Source: Melitaea cinxia
Taxonomy: Eukaryota > Arthropoda > Insecta > Lepidoptera > Nymphalidae
Length of the DNA: 64,000 bases
NCBI RefSeq assembly: GCF_905220565.1
Contig: NC_059423.1
Coordinates: forward strand, 589,001 to 653,000
Reading direction: 5' to 3'
In this document: positions 25,801 through 35,144 of the stretch, one piece after another
How positions within the stretch are numbered: the first letter of the stretch is position 1
How the letters are laid out: each line of letters starts with the position of its first letter
Made by a program: the position numbers and the translations under genes
Notes under the pieces: model-generated
Told to the model about the DNA's origin: nothing
What the model saw: only the letters and a program-made list of their open reading frames with translations
Databases searched by the model: none

Positions 25801-28800
25801 GGATTGGGGATTGGGTCGGCAACACGCTTGCGATGCTTCTGGTGTCGCAGGCGTCTATAAGCTACGGTAATCGCTTACCATCAGGCGAGTCGTACGCTTG
25901 TTTGCCGACCTAGGGCCGGTGTGGGCGAGGGTTGGCCCTGTTGGAGTAAAAATATGAAGTGCAGTTGTGTGGCAGGGTGCGCGGCCCCACGGCCCGCTAC
26001 TACCGCGCCGCGCTGCGCTACGTTGGCTGCGCGGCGGGCGGCGCCCAGCTACAGCCCGCCGAGCGCCGCGCCTGCGCCCTGCGACTGGCGCTGGCCGCCG
26101 TGCTGGCGCCCACCGTCTACGACCTCGGCGAGCTGGTCAGTGCTCCCCGACTACCACCTGGCACCCACCTAATGATTGTTTTTTTTTTATGTCACTAGGT
26201 CGGCAAACAAGCGTACGGCTCACCTGATGGTAAGCGATTACCGTAGCTTATAGACGCCTGCAACACCAGAAGCATCGCAAGCGCGTTGCCGACCCAATCC
26301 CCCAGGAGCTCTGGTCACCTTACTCACCAACAGTAACACAATACTGCTTGAAAACAGTATTATTTAGCTGTGGTCTTCTGTAAGGTCGAGGTTCTACCCC
26401 AGTCGGACTGCTCCATATTTTGTGCAGGAAATTCCTGCTGTGCCCTACCTCAGTGGAGTTGGGATTGTATTGTATTGGGCTCGGTTTTCCGCATTTAGAC
26501 GCAAAGGTGGTCCATTATGCGTGAAAAGAGCTCCTTCCAGAAGCTCAGAAGCCTCCTGGGGCGTTCACAGGCTTTTCAAAGCGTCCTTATTTCCTTAAGG
26601 ATGGTAGCCCGGTGTGCGCCCACTCCCTCGCATTCCAGGATCCTACCAAAGGACTCGTGTTCTTCTTCATCTTTTATAATTGGACTCCCACCAAAATTGC
26701 CCAATATCAGAGTGTTTTCCATCAATTACTTTTGAAGACTCGTAAGATTAGCGTTGTGATACTACAAGGTTATGAGCGAATAAAAAACCAAATTAACCAT
26801 CTCGCTCACACCCGTATGTTTTTTGTAATCGTTTTTGTTACCGTACCGTCGATGATAGTATTGTTTAATTAATAAAGGAGAAACTATTTTTAATAAGTAG
26901 GGTAGACGCAAAACTTTGTTTAGCAAAAATTATCTAGGCGTAGTATAAATATTTTTTTGTAACCACTGTAGTTTGTAAATGTTGTAGCAATATATTATAA
27001 GTTTTATGTCAAATGTGTGAGACTGTTATTTGCGGACAAGCTTAAGGGCTTTTGCAAGTAAATATAATTTAATGTATGCTTTTCTTAATGTTACAAATCA
27101 ATAAAAAAAAATGTACGGTTTGCTTCACACCACTTATTCGTCTAAAAAAACACAAACGCAACCAATGTTAGTACATTAGAAAAAAGAAACATCACATTTT
27201 AACATTGTTATATAAAATAAATGTACTTATAATATCTACTAAGGGAGTATTTACATACGACAGAATAGATTTAAAATCGATAGGACAGGGAATAGATAAA
27301 TAAATAAATAAATAAATAAATATTTACACAATACACACACGGTCGTCTGTTCCTAAAGTAAGCAACTTAATCCTTGTGTTATAGGTTACAGCCGACTGGT
27401 ATATAGCTACATATTTTTTTTTTCGATAGACATACTTATAAATAATACATATATAAATATATAAATAAATATTTATATTACACCCAGACTCGGGGTGGGA
27501 ATCGAACCCACAACCTGCGGAGCAGAAAGCAGGGTCACTACAAACTGCGCCAACGGGCTAGTCAAATAGATGGAGGTAGATAGTCGAATAAAAATTAAGA
27601 ATAAGAATTCATGCATTCAGCCTGTATCGTCCCTCTGCTGGCCGTAGCTTTCTCTATATAGGAGAAAGATCGGAGCCATGCTGCTCCACTGATTGACGGA
27701 TATATTCCCTACTCTGAACAATGTTCACTATCAAATGTCTAGGATAGCAACCATGACTGATGGCTCAACATGCTCTCCGAGGCACAAAGCAGTTGTTGCT
27801 AAATAATTATTCTGCTCAAAGTCTAAAGCAGCCCGACTGGGGAAGTAAGTAAATTGACCTTGCAAAAGATAACAGCTAAATAGCACTATTCTCACATAGT
27901 ATTGTGTTCCTGTATGAGTAAGGTAGAAAACTCCTGGACAAGGTCGAGGATAGGGTCGGCAACGTGCTTGCGATGCCTCTGGTGTTGCAGGCGTCTATAG
28001 GCTACGGTAATCCCTTGCCATCAGGTGGGCCGTACGCTTCTTTACTGACCTAGTTGTAAAAAAAAAACTAATTTTTTTTTTATATATACATATAATATAT
28101 TTTAAAAATACAAATATAAATTTATAACATATCTTCATTCTTGTTACAGCTAGCTCATCCAATTCTCGAGTCTCTGGAAGGCACTCCAGATGCCTGGGCC
28201 TGTGAGCTGGTGCGTGCCGTAGCTTCCGGAGACGTCGTGGCCTTTGAAAAAATAAGGTAAATATTTAGGTGAATAATATTGGTATATCTACTACTTATTA
28301 CTAACTGTCCAGTCAGCAGTGTGTATATAATAGTATAAAAGGATACGGTGCAGGATTATATAGAATCCTGCACTGAATACTTATTATTATTAATAAAAAT
28401 AGGGAACGGAAGGAAATATCTTGCTCCAAATCTAAAACACTATTTGAACTCCAATCTTGAAATTAATTTTATTTTTAAAGCTTAATTAAAAACCATAACA
28501 CTATTATAACGTTACTAGCTGACCTTGCAAAACGTTGTTTTGCCATATATGTTATTAACCCCTTTGGTCCCCCCCCCCCCCTTATAACTTAGGGCTATGA
28601 AAATAGATGTTGTTCGGTTTTCAGACCTACCCGATATGCACACAAAAGTTCATAAAAATCGGTCAAGCCGTTTCGGAGGAGTTTAACGGCAAACACCGCG
28701 ACACGAGAATTTTATATATTAGACTAGCTGATTCGGCAAATGTTGTCTTGCCGCTAAACGCTATTTGAAAATAGGGGTTGGTGGTAGAAGGGTAAAAATT

Positions 28801-30630
28801 TAGGATTATATGTATTTTTCAACGCCAAATTATAATAAAATAAAAATATAATAATTTATCTAAAAATTAAAAAAAAATTTAGGGGTGGACTACCCTTAAG
28901 AGGGATGAAAAAATAGATGTTGTTCGATTCTCAGACCTACCCAATATGCACACAAAATTTCATGGCAATCAGTCAAGCCGTTTCGGAGGAGTTTAACTAC
29001 AAACACCGCGACACGAGAATTTTATATATTAGATAGTGATCTGACATAGATGTGACGTCATAACCGCCGCCATGATATCATCAAGCGTTTCGCGTTATTG
29101 AAAGATGACTGTATAAATGTAAAAAAAAAAACAAGTGTGCTTCTCTTTCTATCTTTACTCACATATCTCCCTCTCAACTTCCGTTCGTCTCGCCCGATCA
29201 CATATTCGTAACGCTCTCGTCCCGCACTCACCAACTTACTCCCCGAGTCAAGCACGCGTAAAGAAGTCTTACACGAATTAGTCATCACCACTTTTGTTAG
29301 TGTAATATCAGATATTGTTACAGAGCTCACTCGCCGAATCAAGAGCTACTCGGAGCTGATCGTCAACTGCGACAGAAGATAGCGATACTGTGTCTTATGG
29401 AGGTAATAACTGCACTTATATTATTAATCTGAAAGGTGTTATTTGAACTTTTTGAAATGAAGTGTAAATAAATATTAAGGGATGGCTATTAAAGTTATCA
29501 ACCTAATATTGTCATAATTCAAATATAAATAATATCATATCCCTTAGATGTATGAGCTAGTCTAAAATCAATGTTATAGTGTATACACAATAAAAAATAA
29601 TAGTGACTCATCGCTGTAACTCAGCTAACCGTGTAATGTGACCAGATAACAAAAAAAAATTTTTAAACTTATCTGAATAGCTCGCTTCATAGCCAATTTG
29701 AACAAGGCATTCTAATTTGCTACGAATTAATCGGCCAAGAATTAATAAGACCTTAGGGACAGACAACCTTGTGTATATGTTAAGTATATTTATTTATTTA
29801 AAAATAGCACAGACCTAACAAACATTTGTCACATACAATGACATGATTTCGACAGCTGTGCCAACGCATCAGCGCTAAATCTATATATATAAAAATTTCG
29901 TGTCACGATGTATGTTCCAGATAAACTCTGAAACTACTGAATCAATTTTTATCAAATTTTGTAAGCATCTGTAATTTGGTCAGACTTGAGAGATAGGGTA
30001 GTTTTTATCTCAATTAGACCCGGTAGGTGGCGCTGCCGTCGGTATGTGAGCAATCAAATTTGGTAGCTGTTTTTTGGACAACGTATGAATTTTAAACTTT
30101 TCCTATCCTATCCGCCAACCAGCAGTGGAGCAGCGTAATGGAGTAAGCTCCGATTCATCTCCTACATGGAGAATGAGGCCAAACAGTGGCTGAATTATTA
30201 AAGAAAAAGCTTTTCCAGATGGCCTTCAACCGTACGTCAGCTCAACGTCGCCTCACTTTCAGTGAGATCGCGAGAGAGGCCCGCATTCCACTCGGAGACG
30301 TTGAATTACTTGTTATGAAGGCACTCGCTGAAAAGCTGATAAGGGGGCACATTGACCAGGTATGTCGTCACTAGTTTGTCAGATGGCTTAACACTTCAGT
30401 CTATGAACTTAAGTACAGGATGAACTATCCACAGCCTGTTAAACTTGAATTTAAACTATCGATATTGTTTCCAGGTGAAAGAGACAGTGACAGTAACGTG
30501 GGTCCGGGCTCGAGCCCTGGGTCGCGGTGGAGCTGGAGCGTTGGCTCAGAGGCTGGACGCCTGGTGTTCAGCGGCCAGCGATGCTGCTGTACTACTATCT
30601 AAGGCGGCTCCGGATCTACTCACTCTATAG
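22783..30630 (+). CDS. PSMD13: 26S proteasome regulatory lid subunit Rpn9/PSMD13, nine coding exons
   Basis: Joining exons 22783-22898, 22971-23084, 23885-24020, 24499-24647, 25976-26135, 28150-28256, 29324-29402, 30219-30359 and 30475-30630 gives one open frame of 385 codons plus TAG. All junctions are GT..AG and in phase. The product matches Rpn9 (PSMD13), a PCI-domain subunit of the 19S lid; the human protein is 376 aa, so length fits. Landmarks are an N-terminal helical part (about 1-170), VHGRFYKLASEYYR (about 158-171), LAHPILESL (about 226-234), and the PCI winged-helix part LTFSEIAREARI..VELLVMKAL (about 296-320). In the lid this protein is structural, helping hold Rpn8/Rpn11 (family knowledge). 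It stands alone, with no operon-like partner. Introns are repeat-filled; exon 5 is unusually GC-rich. No break was found. Confidence 0.95.
22971..23084 (+). CDS. PSMD13: PSMD13 exon 2
   Basis: Acceptor TTGTTTTCAG; encodes LWHQLTLKLLEFVKH..LYNNFLTIFEN; donor GTAAGT. The intron before it is only 72 bp, the shortest in the gene. A lysine codon is split at each end. Confidence 0.93.
23395..23700 (-). repeat. tRNA-derived SINE family B copy (minus)
   Basis: In PSMD13 intron 2. On the minus strand a tRNA-like head (B box within GGTTCGATTGCC, near 23640) leads a body with 'GTTGGGCGCATAGGCC', 'CTCTATGTAGGAGAAGGAT' and 'CGGCTTAACATGCTCTCC' as read on the plus strand. Confidence 0.65.
23885..24020 (+). 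CDS. PSMD13: PSMD13 exon 3
   Basis: Acceptor AATTTCAG; encodes INPLSLVEIVAHIVQQY..KVKMNDEALALCK; ends in phase 0 at AAG/GTAAGT. The segment is part of the helical solenoid before the PCI domain. Confidence 0.94.
24058..24195 (+). repeat. SINE family A fragment
   Basis: Only the 3' half of family A is present in intron 3: 'GGTTCGGCAACGCACTTAC', 'AAGCTACGGTGATCCCTTAC' and 'TCAGGTGATCCGTACC'. Confidence 0.65.
24499..24647 (+). CDS. PSMD13: PSMD13 exon 4
   Basis: Acceptor TTTTGCAG; encodes VLQGQIYLENLNDLDATEK.. to ..GRFYKLASEYYR with the arginine codon split 2/1; donor AG/GTAAAA, a weaker donor than the others. Confidence 0.93.
24825..25072 (+). repeat. SINE family A copy
   Basis: Diverged copy in intron 4: 'GCAGGAAATATCCTGCTCAA', the 'AATACTGCTTTTAAGCAGTG' block, then 'TTACCATCAGGTGTGCTGTA'. 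Confidence 0.65.
25078..25630 (+). repeat. Family E copy split by a family D insertion
   Basis: Family E sequence from 25078 stops near 25180 and resumes at about 25515 ('CTCCCTCCCGACCTCCGTTC') to 25630. The interruption is the family D element. 'TTGTATCT' lies on both sides of the insert, a likely 8-bp target duplication. Confidence 0.6.
25180..25515 (+). mobile_element. Family D element inserted in family E
   Basis: About 335 bp: begins near 'GCTGTGTGGCTACGGCACCA', includes 'AGCAGCGTCTTCGGTGCGAC' and 'GCCTGTCCAGCGTGGTGATT', and ends in the LINE-like tail 'ATAGGCTGAAATAATAA'. Two longer, nearly identical minus-strand copies lie at 54.6-54.9 and 61.2-61.55 kb. The tail matches the LINE 3' ends, so D may be a SINE that borrows a LINE tail. 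Confidence 0.6.
25645..25916 (+). repeat. SINE family A copy, left of PSMD13 exon 5
   Basis: Full-length copy in plus orientation, ending 60 bp before exon 5. It is the partner of the oppositely oriented copy just after the exon. The two share blocks such as 'TAGGGCACAGCAGGAATT' and 'CAGAAGATCACAGCTAAATA', and so could pair in the pre-mRNA. Confidence 0.8.
25976..26135 (+). CDS. PSMD13: PSMD13 exon 5 (very GC-rich)
   Basis: Acceptor GTGTGGCAG, donor CTG/GTCAGT. Encodes VRGPTARYYRAALRYVGC.. to ..LAPTVYDLGEL, aligning by eye with the segment of PSMD13 that precedes LxHPxLESL. The exon is strikingly GC-rich, with alanine, arginine and leucine codons ending almost always in C or G, unlike the other exons. 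The alanine/arginine-rich middle (CAAGGAQLQPAERRACALRL) is probably a fast-evolving loop region. Reading frame and phases (2 to 0) fit its neighbours. Confidence 0.92.
26193..26456 (-). repeat. SINE family A copy, right of PSMD13 exon 5 (minus)
   Basis: Full-length copy in minus orientation beginning 57 bp after exon 5, so exon 5 lies between two inverted copies. Confidence 0.8.
26460..26648 (-). mobile_element. 3' end fragment of the RT-RNase H LINE
   Basis: Nearly identical to the left end of the LINE at 32472-35137: 'TTGGGCTCGGTTTTCCGCAT', 'GTGGTCCATTATGCGTGAAA' and 'CTCCTGGGGCGTTCACAGGC'. It covers the 3' UTR and the last tens of codons (minus strand), then stops at 'CATTCCAGGATCCTACC'. 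A short 5'-truncated insertion in PSMD13 intron 5; relative to 32.5 kb it lacks the stretch around the ORF stop. Confidence 0.75.
27296..27562 (-). repeat. Second type of tRNA-derived SINE (minus)
   Basis: The right end, read on the minus strand, has an A-box-like 'TTGGCGCAGTTTGTAGTGAC' and a B box in 'GGTTCGATTCCC', typical of tRNA-derived SINE heads. An AAATAAATAAAT run at 27298-27322 forms the tail at the left. Confidence 0.6.
27612..27790 (-). repeat. SINE family B, truncated (minus)
   Basis: Family B body only ('CTCTATATAGGAGAAAGATC', 'GATGGCTCAACATGCTCTCC'); the tRNA-like head is missing. Confidence 0.55.
27788..28062 (+). repeat. SINE family A copy
   Basis: Diverged plus-strand copy in intron 5, ending 'TTACTGACCTAGTTGT' with an A-run, about 90 bp before exon 6. 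Confidence 0.7.
28150..28256 (+). CDS. PSMD13: PSMD13 exon 6
   Basis: Acceptor TTGTTACAG; encodes LAHPILESLEGTPDAWACEL..VVAFEKI (block of family-conserved LxHPxLESL). Donor AAG/GTAAAT, with an arginine codon split. The intron before it is 2.0 kb and filled by SINEs. Confidence 0.94.
28510..28725 (+). repeat. Family I partial copy
   Basis: Contains a 10-base poly-C run and the shared end 'AACACCGCGACACGAGAATT'. It abuts the next family I copy head to tail. Confidence 0.5.
28726..29035 (+). repeat. Family I full copy
   Basis: Starts 'ACTAGCTGATTCGGCAAATG' and ends 'GACACGAGAATTTTATATAT'; nearly the same as 1261-1580. Confidence 0.55.
29110..29275 (+). repeat. Family E copy
   Basis: Includes 'TCTCCCTCTCAACTTCCGTT', 'CGCCCGATCACATATTCGTA' and 'CCAACTTACTCCCCGAGTCA', 50 bp before exon 7. 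Confidence 0.55.
29324..29402 (+). CDS. PSMD13: PSMD13 exon 7
   Basis: Acceptor TATTGTTACAG; encodes AHSPNQELLGADRQLRQKIA..LCLME in phase 0 at GAG/GTAATA. The LCLME ending is a clear match to the family block just before the PCI winged helix. Confidence 0.93.
29880..30085 (+). mobile_element. Helitron-like fragment, single-unit copy
   Basis: Shares 'AAATTTCGTGTCACGATGTA' and one 124-bp unit with the element at 7.85-8.85 kb, then 'AATCAAATTTGGTAGCTG'. The 3' hairpin has decayed. Confidence 0.55.
30219..30359 (+). CDS. PSMD13: PSMD13 exon 8 (PCI winged helix)
   Basis: Acceptor CTTTTCCAG; encodes MAFNRTSAQRRLTFSEIARE..VELLVMKALAEKLIRG..IDQ, phase 0 at CAG/GTATGT. This is the winged-helix half of the PCI domain. 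An ATG upstream at 30186 in the intron is not used: the family block LCLME+MxF requires the splice at 30219. Confidence 0.94.
30475..30630 (+). CDS. PSMD13: PSMD13 exon 9 (3' coding end)
   Basis: Acceptor TTTCCAG; encodes VKETVTVTWVRARALGRGG..LSKAAPDLLTL and TAG at 30628-30630. The C-terminal DLLTL resembles the family ending. Confidence 0.92.
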   Translation: MKETVTVTWVRARALGRGGAGALAQRLDAWCSAASDAAVLLSKAAPDLLTL

Positions 30631-30675
30631 GTATATAGGTTTACTATTATGGTTAGTTGGTAAAATCGCTTCAGC

Positions 30676-30960
30676 GTGTAATATCCCACTACTGAGCATA
30701 GGCCTCTTTCCCCATGTAGGAGAAAGATCAGAGCTCAATCCACCACGCTGCTCCAATGCGGGTTGGCGGATACATTCCCTACTATGAGTAACGATCGCTA
30801 TCAGGTGTACATGATAACAACCGGGACCGACGGCTTAACGTGCTCTCCGAGGCACGGTGGGGAGACCCACAGGGACAAATACCCAGACCACGGTAAACAT
30901 GTGTATAACCAATACAAATGTTTGTCATGTGCGGGGAACGAACCCGCGACCCGCAAATTG
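30676..30960 (-). repeat. SINE family B copy (minus)
   Basis: Long copy with 'CTTTCCCCATGTAGGAGAAA', 'CACCACGCTGCTCCAATGCG', 'GATCGCTATCAGGTGTACAT' and the plus-strand B-box complement 'GGGAACGAACCCGCGACC'; A box side lost. Confidence 0.65.
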
Positions 30961-31244
30961 GTAATATATATATATAAAGATATTCCTGTAGTATATCTTT
31001 AATTTGAGTAAAACAGAGTTTTTAGAGTGAAACTTATTCCATCGCCCAAAATTTTTTCGTTCATCTATCGCATGTTGCATGTCGTAAGTTTTCCACAGTA
31101 TTTGTATATTAATGTAAATGTTTTTATTCACTAACATTTCACTGGCATCGTGGTTTCATAAAATTACACAATTCTTTTTTCCTTTGGCTTTTTATTTTCT
31201 CGATTTACACTGTATGTAATATTTCATAAAGCGGAGGATTTAAT

Positions 31245-31350
31245 AGATAGGTGGTGACTATGGGCAACACACATGAGTTCACGCATTTTTGGCGCGAACT
31301 TGTGGAGGCCTATGTCCAGCAGTGGACTGCAATAGGCTTGGAAATGATAA
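31245..31350 (+). repeat. Family D fragment (3' end)
   Basis: Only the last part is present: 'GAGTTCACGCATTTTTGGCG', 'GGAGGCCTATGTCCAGCAG' and 'GGACTGCAATAGGCTTG'. Confidence 0.5.
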
Positions 31351-32037
31351 TGTCTACCAACACACTAAGATTTAATATTTATTAAATGTAGTGACTAAGT
31401 TAAGGTTTTTGCATAATACTGGGTACATTAGCTAAGTTTGTAATGTACCCAATGTTAAGATGTTGAAAATTCTTTAATTGATCGATGTTCAGCCACGACT
31501 ATCTTTTAAATTATAATTAATACCCTTATAGCGATATAAATAATATCATTTAATTTTTATGCTCGACGCTGTCTTTAAAGTTTTCTCTGAGCAAAACTTG
31601 GCGATGTGACAAAGGAACGTTGTAAGATTTATTTACTTATTAGAATTTTTGAGAACATTTATTGAATAATAAACAAATTAATATCAATCAATTTCATATC
31701 ACTAATAACTATCTTAAAAAAAGTGTGTGGGTACTTATGAACGCACGTAAGAAGTTATACTTCATTGGCTAGCTAATTTCACGTTGCTAACTTCTTCTTC
31801 GTTGACTAACTAACTTCAGGGTGTCGATTTTTTGTAGCAAATATTTACTCTCATAATTTTTCCCTTTTGCCATAAGAAGTATAACTTCAATAATGAATCA
31901 ATTTTAAAGCTTAGCGACTGGTTCTTGGTGAGAAGTGTGTGTCAAATCTGACCCACGACTGTAGTTTACTCCTTCAGAGCGATTGACGTGATATTTGAAA
32001 GAAAATAATAATGTAATGATGTATATTTTGTCCTCAG

Positions 32038-32125
32038 GTACAACAGTTTGATAAGCGAAGATCGATGGAGTAAATTTGTTATATTGAATGTATGTCTGGT
32101 AATAAATTAATTACATTTATGCGGT
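32038..32125 (+). other. Candidate 3'-UTR terminal exon of PSMD13
   Basis: The coding stop TAG is directly followed by GTATAT, a possible donor, and a good acceptor (TTTTGTCCTCAG) occurs at 32026-32037. An AATAAA polyadenylation signal lies at 32101-32106, whereas no canonical AATAAA is seen close to the stop. This supports a spliced 3' UTR, but it is not proven; the plain unspliced alternative would use a signal such as AATAAA near 31668. Confidence 0.35.
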
Positions 32126-32199
32126 GTTTTATTTGTAAAATACTTTTAAATTAAAAAAGTAATTTAATATATTGTTTTAAATTTCCATGGTTGTTAACA

Positions 32200-32405
32200 T
32201 TATTTGAATTCGTTTCTTCGGGATTTACATCGAGCGTAATAGAAGACTGAGACGGAGGGTAGGCCGATATGTCTGCCCATAACATCTACCCTCAATAATC
32301 AAACAGTTCTTCCGTGACCATGGCGCATGCAACTGCGCCGAAATATCGGAGCCTCAAATATAAAAAGGTACATGGTGTAAATCCCGAAGAAACGAATTCA
32401 AATAA
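32200..32405. mobile_element. Fold-back (MITE-like) element with 30-bp perfect inverted repeats
   Basis: Positions 32200-32229 and 32376-32405 are exact reverse complements (core GAATTCGTTTCTTCGGGATT). The 146-bp interior has no ORF. No convincing flanking target duplication is visible. It lies about 75 bp beyond the presumed PSMD13 polyadenylation site. Confidence 0.7.
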
Positions 32406-32471
32406 AGTAATTTAATTTTTTAAATATTGAGAAATTCTTTTTTCATCTATACTATTTATTTATTATCTATA

Positions 32472-35137
32472 TTTGTATTTGTATTTGTGTTGGGCTCGAT
32501 TTTCCGCATTTAGACGCAAAGGTGGTCCATTATGCGTGAAAAGTGGGCTGACTAGTTCAGCCAGCCCAGCTCCTTCCAGAAGCTCAGAAGCCTCCTGGGG
32601 CGTTCACAGGCTTCTCGGAGCGTCCTTATATCCTTAAGGATGGTAGCCCGGTGTGCGGCCACTCCCTCGCATTCCAGGATTACGTGGGCGGCTGTTTCTT
32701 CAGCAGCCAAACAGCCCCTGCAAAGAGGGCTGTCTGTTGCATTCATGATGAATAGTTGGTGGTTGAGTGCCATGTGGCCGGTAATCGTGCCAACAACTAT
32801 TCTGATGTCCAGGCGGTTGAGACTGAGCAGTCGGCACGCTAGGTGCGGTGATACTTCCGTGAGTATCAATTTGGACTGTCTACAGCCGGTTTGGTTTGCC
32901 CAAAGGGCATTGTGATTTGCACGTGTACGTTGCCTTACCCACGAGCGCAGTTGTCCAAAAGGTAGCGGCAATAGGATGGTTGGGCCGGCAACCTTTGTAC
33001 TGGACCCCTGTCTTGCAAGCTCGTCGGCAGCATCGTTTCCGTGCGATCCACTATGTCCTTTTATCCACTGGAGGATTACCTCATTGTGTGAGGCTAATAC
33101 TTCCAGGGTTTGATGACATTCGTATATAAGACTAGAGTTAGTCGAACTGCTCTCTAGCGCTTTAAGTACGGCCATGCTGTCCGACAGAATACGGATATTG
33201 CAATCCCTAATGCCTTTTGACAGGACGGCGGTGGCTGCATGGGTTATCGCAACACACTCACATTGAAAGATGGAGCTGTGTTGGCCCAGCGTTAGTGATA
33301 AGTTGATATTGAGGTCTTGTGAGTACACTCCGGCACCGGTGCCAGACCCCATTTTGGAGCCATCCGTGTAGATGCGGACCTCGCGTATGCCGGATTGGTC
33401 TCTTTCAGCCTCAGACGGTTGTATATGGTACTTTCTTTCGAAAATATGTTGTTTGGGAATCCTATCACAAGGAGCAGCAAGTAGTGGCTCATAGCTCACA
33501 AGGTTGCTCCAAAGTCTATTGTGTGGACCCTCCTGGTTGCACCACAAGCCCAAGTGTTTCAGCCTGATAGCTGACATAGCCGCCTCCTGTTGTATGAACA
33601 AGTCAAGCGGTGCCAGGTCAAGCATAACCTCAAGAGCTGCTGTGGGGGCGGTACGCATACAGCCAGTGATTGCAGAGCATGCTATTCTCTGAAACCGCTG
33701 GAGTTTGTTTCTAACGGTTGTAAGTTCTGTTCTCTGCCACCAGATTACCGCACCGTAGGTGATTATAGGCCTGACAATTGTTTTGTAAAGCCATAGAGTA
33801 ATTTTAGGTGATATGCCCCAGCTTTTGCCGAGGAGCCTTTTGCATTGGCAGAGGATTATGCTGGCTTTGTTGATTTTTGAGTCTAAATGCCTGTTCCAAA
33901 GAAGCTTACTATCTAGGATTACTCCAAGATATTTGACCTCCTTGGTTAGGGCAAGACTGGTGCCAAATAATTTAGGGAGTTTAAGGTTTCCTAAATTCCG
34001 TTTATTTGTGAACATCACAAGTTCCGTCTTTGCGGGGTTCACTGTTAGTTCGTGGTCCGTACACCACTGTTCAACGACTTTTAGTGCGGCCCTCATTTGG
34101 TCGCAGACTGTCCTCTCAGATGGTCCACTGATGAGTACAGTTAAGTCGTCTGCATAGCCCACTGTTAGAAATCTGCGGTCGTTGAGCAAGGTGATCAGTT
34201 CGTCGATCACTATGTTCCACAGAAGTGGGGAAAGGACCCCCCCTTGCGGACACCCCCTCGCTACAACGCCTCTAGTTATTTCATTCACAGTGAATTGGAT
34301 AGCCCTGTACTTCAGCATGCTGTCAATCCACCCGGCAATCGTGTTATTGACTCCATGCTTGGTCAGGGCACGGCTTATGCTGGTGAACTTAGTTTTATCA
34401 AAGGCCCCTTCAATATCAATAAAGGCGCCTAAGGTTGATATTTTGTGATGGAGATTGCCCTCTATATAGGATATAACCTTGTGTAGGGCAGAGTCCGTTG
34501 ATTTGCCCATTGAGTAGGCATGTTGGTTGGGATTCAGGGGTTGCTCAACCAGAGTTGTGCTCCTCAGCTCCCGATCTATTAGCCTTTCCAAAACTTTCAA
34601 TAGAAAGGAGGTAAGGCTAATAGGTCTGAATGATTTTGGTTGTGAGTAGTCTCCTTTGCCGGGTTTAGGTATGAAGACTACCTTAACTTCCCTCCATAAC
34701 TTTGGAGTGTAGCAATAAGCTAAGCAACTCCTATATATGGAGACAAGGTGGTCGATAAGTTTCCTATCACTCCATCTTAGCAGACCTGGAAACACCTTAT
34801 CCAGTCCTGCCGACTTGTATGGTAAGAAACTGTTGATGGCCCATTTTACTTTGTCATGTGTGACAATTTTCTTGGCGGTGATCCAGTCCACCATTACAGG
34901 TGTCTTCTTTGGCTCTTCCTCCCATGCCGCAATTCTTTCGATTTGGCATCCTGGGAAGTGTGTAGTTATTAACAGTTCTGAAGTTTCCAGATCCGTTTTG
35001 GTGTATGTTCCATCCGGTTTTTTCAGGTTACCCAGGTTGTGCACCGGTTCGCTGCACAATATATTCTTAACTCTGTTCGCCTGATTGTTCGTTTCTATGT
35101 TGGTACAAAAGCGCCTCCAGCACTCCTTCTTATTTTT
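32472..35137 (-). mobile_element. 5'-truncated non-LTR retrotransposon with intact RT-RNase H ORF
   Basis: A 2666-bp LINE read leftwards. It is flanked by a perfect 13-bp duplication (TTTATTATCTATA) at 32459-32471 and 35138-35150. The 3' tail, on the minus strand, consists of short ATTTGTA-type repeats in place of a long poly-A. The 5' end is cut off inside the ORF, so the endonuclease domain and any ORF1 are missing, the usual outcome of incomplete reverse transcription. The target was the left edge of a Helitron-like repeat at 35145. Confidence 0.9.
32552..35136 (-). CDS. Reverse transcriptase-RNase H polyprotein of a LINE (N-terminally truncated)
   Basis: Over 850 codons without a stop; the frame is open past the first usable start right to the truncated end (KKECWRRF..). 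Order of domains from the displayed N-terminus near 35059: linker, RT (FIPKPGKGDYSQPKSFRPIS, FIDIEGAFDK, GCPQGGVLSPLLWN, GYADDLTVLI with the catalytic YADD) at about residues 130-330, thumb/connection, then RNase H (IYTDGSKMGSGTGAGVY, CVAITHAATAVL, SDSMAVLKAL, WIKGHSGSHGNDAADELA) at about 580-720. The end has a CCHC-like SPLCRGC..ETAAHVILEC segment. RT plus RNase H after it fits the I/LOA/R1-type clades. The frame shows no decay, suggesting a recent insertion; it cannot move on its own. Confidence 0.9.
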
Positions 35138-35144
35138 TTTATTA

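Noticed and set aside
25921..26227. Three overlapping alanine/proline-rich frames
   Set aside because: Shadows of the GC-rich PSMD13 exon 5 in other frames; only the spliced frame fits.
32640..34450. Several plus-strand open frames of 60-114 codons
   Set aside because: They lie opposite the minus-strand RT-RNase H frame and are explained by its codon bias; no motifs of their own.
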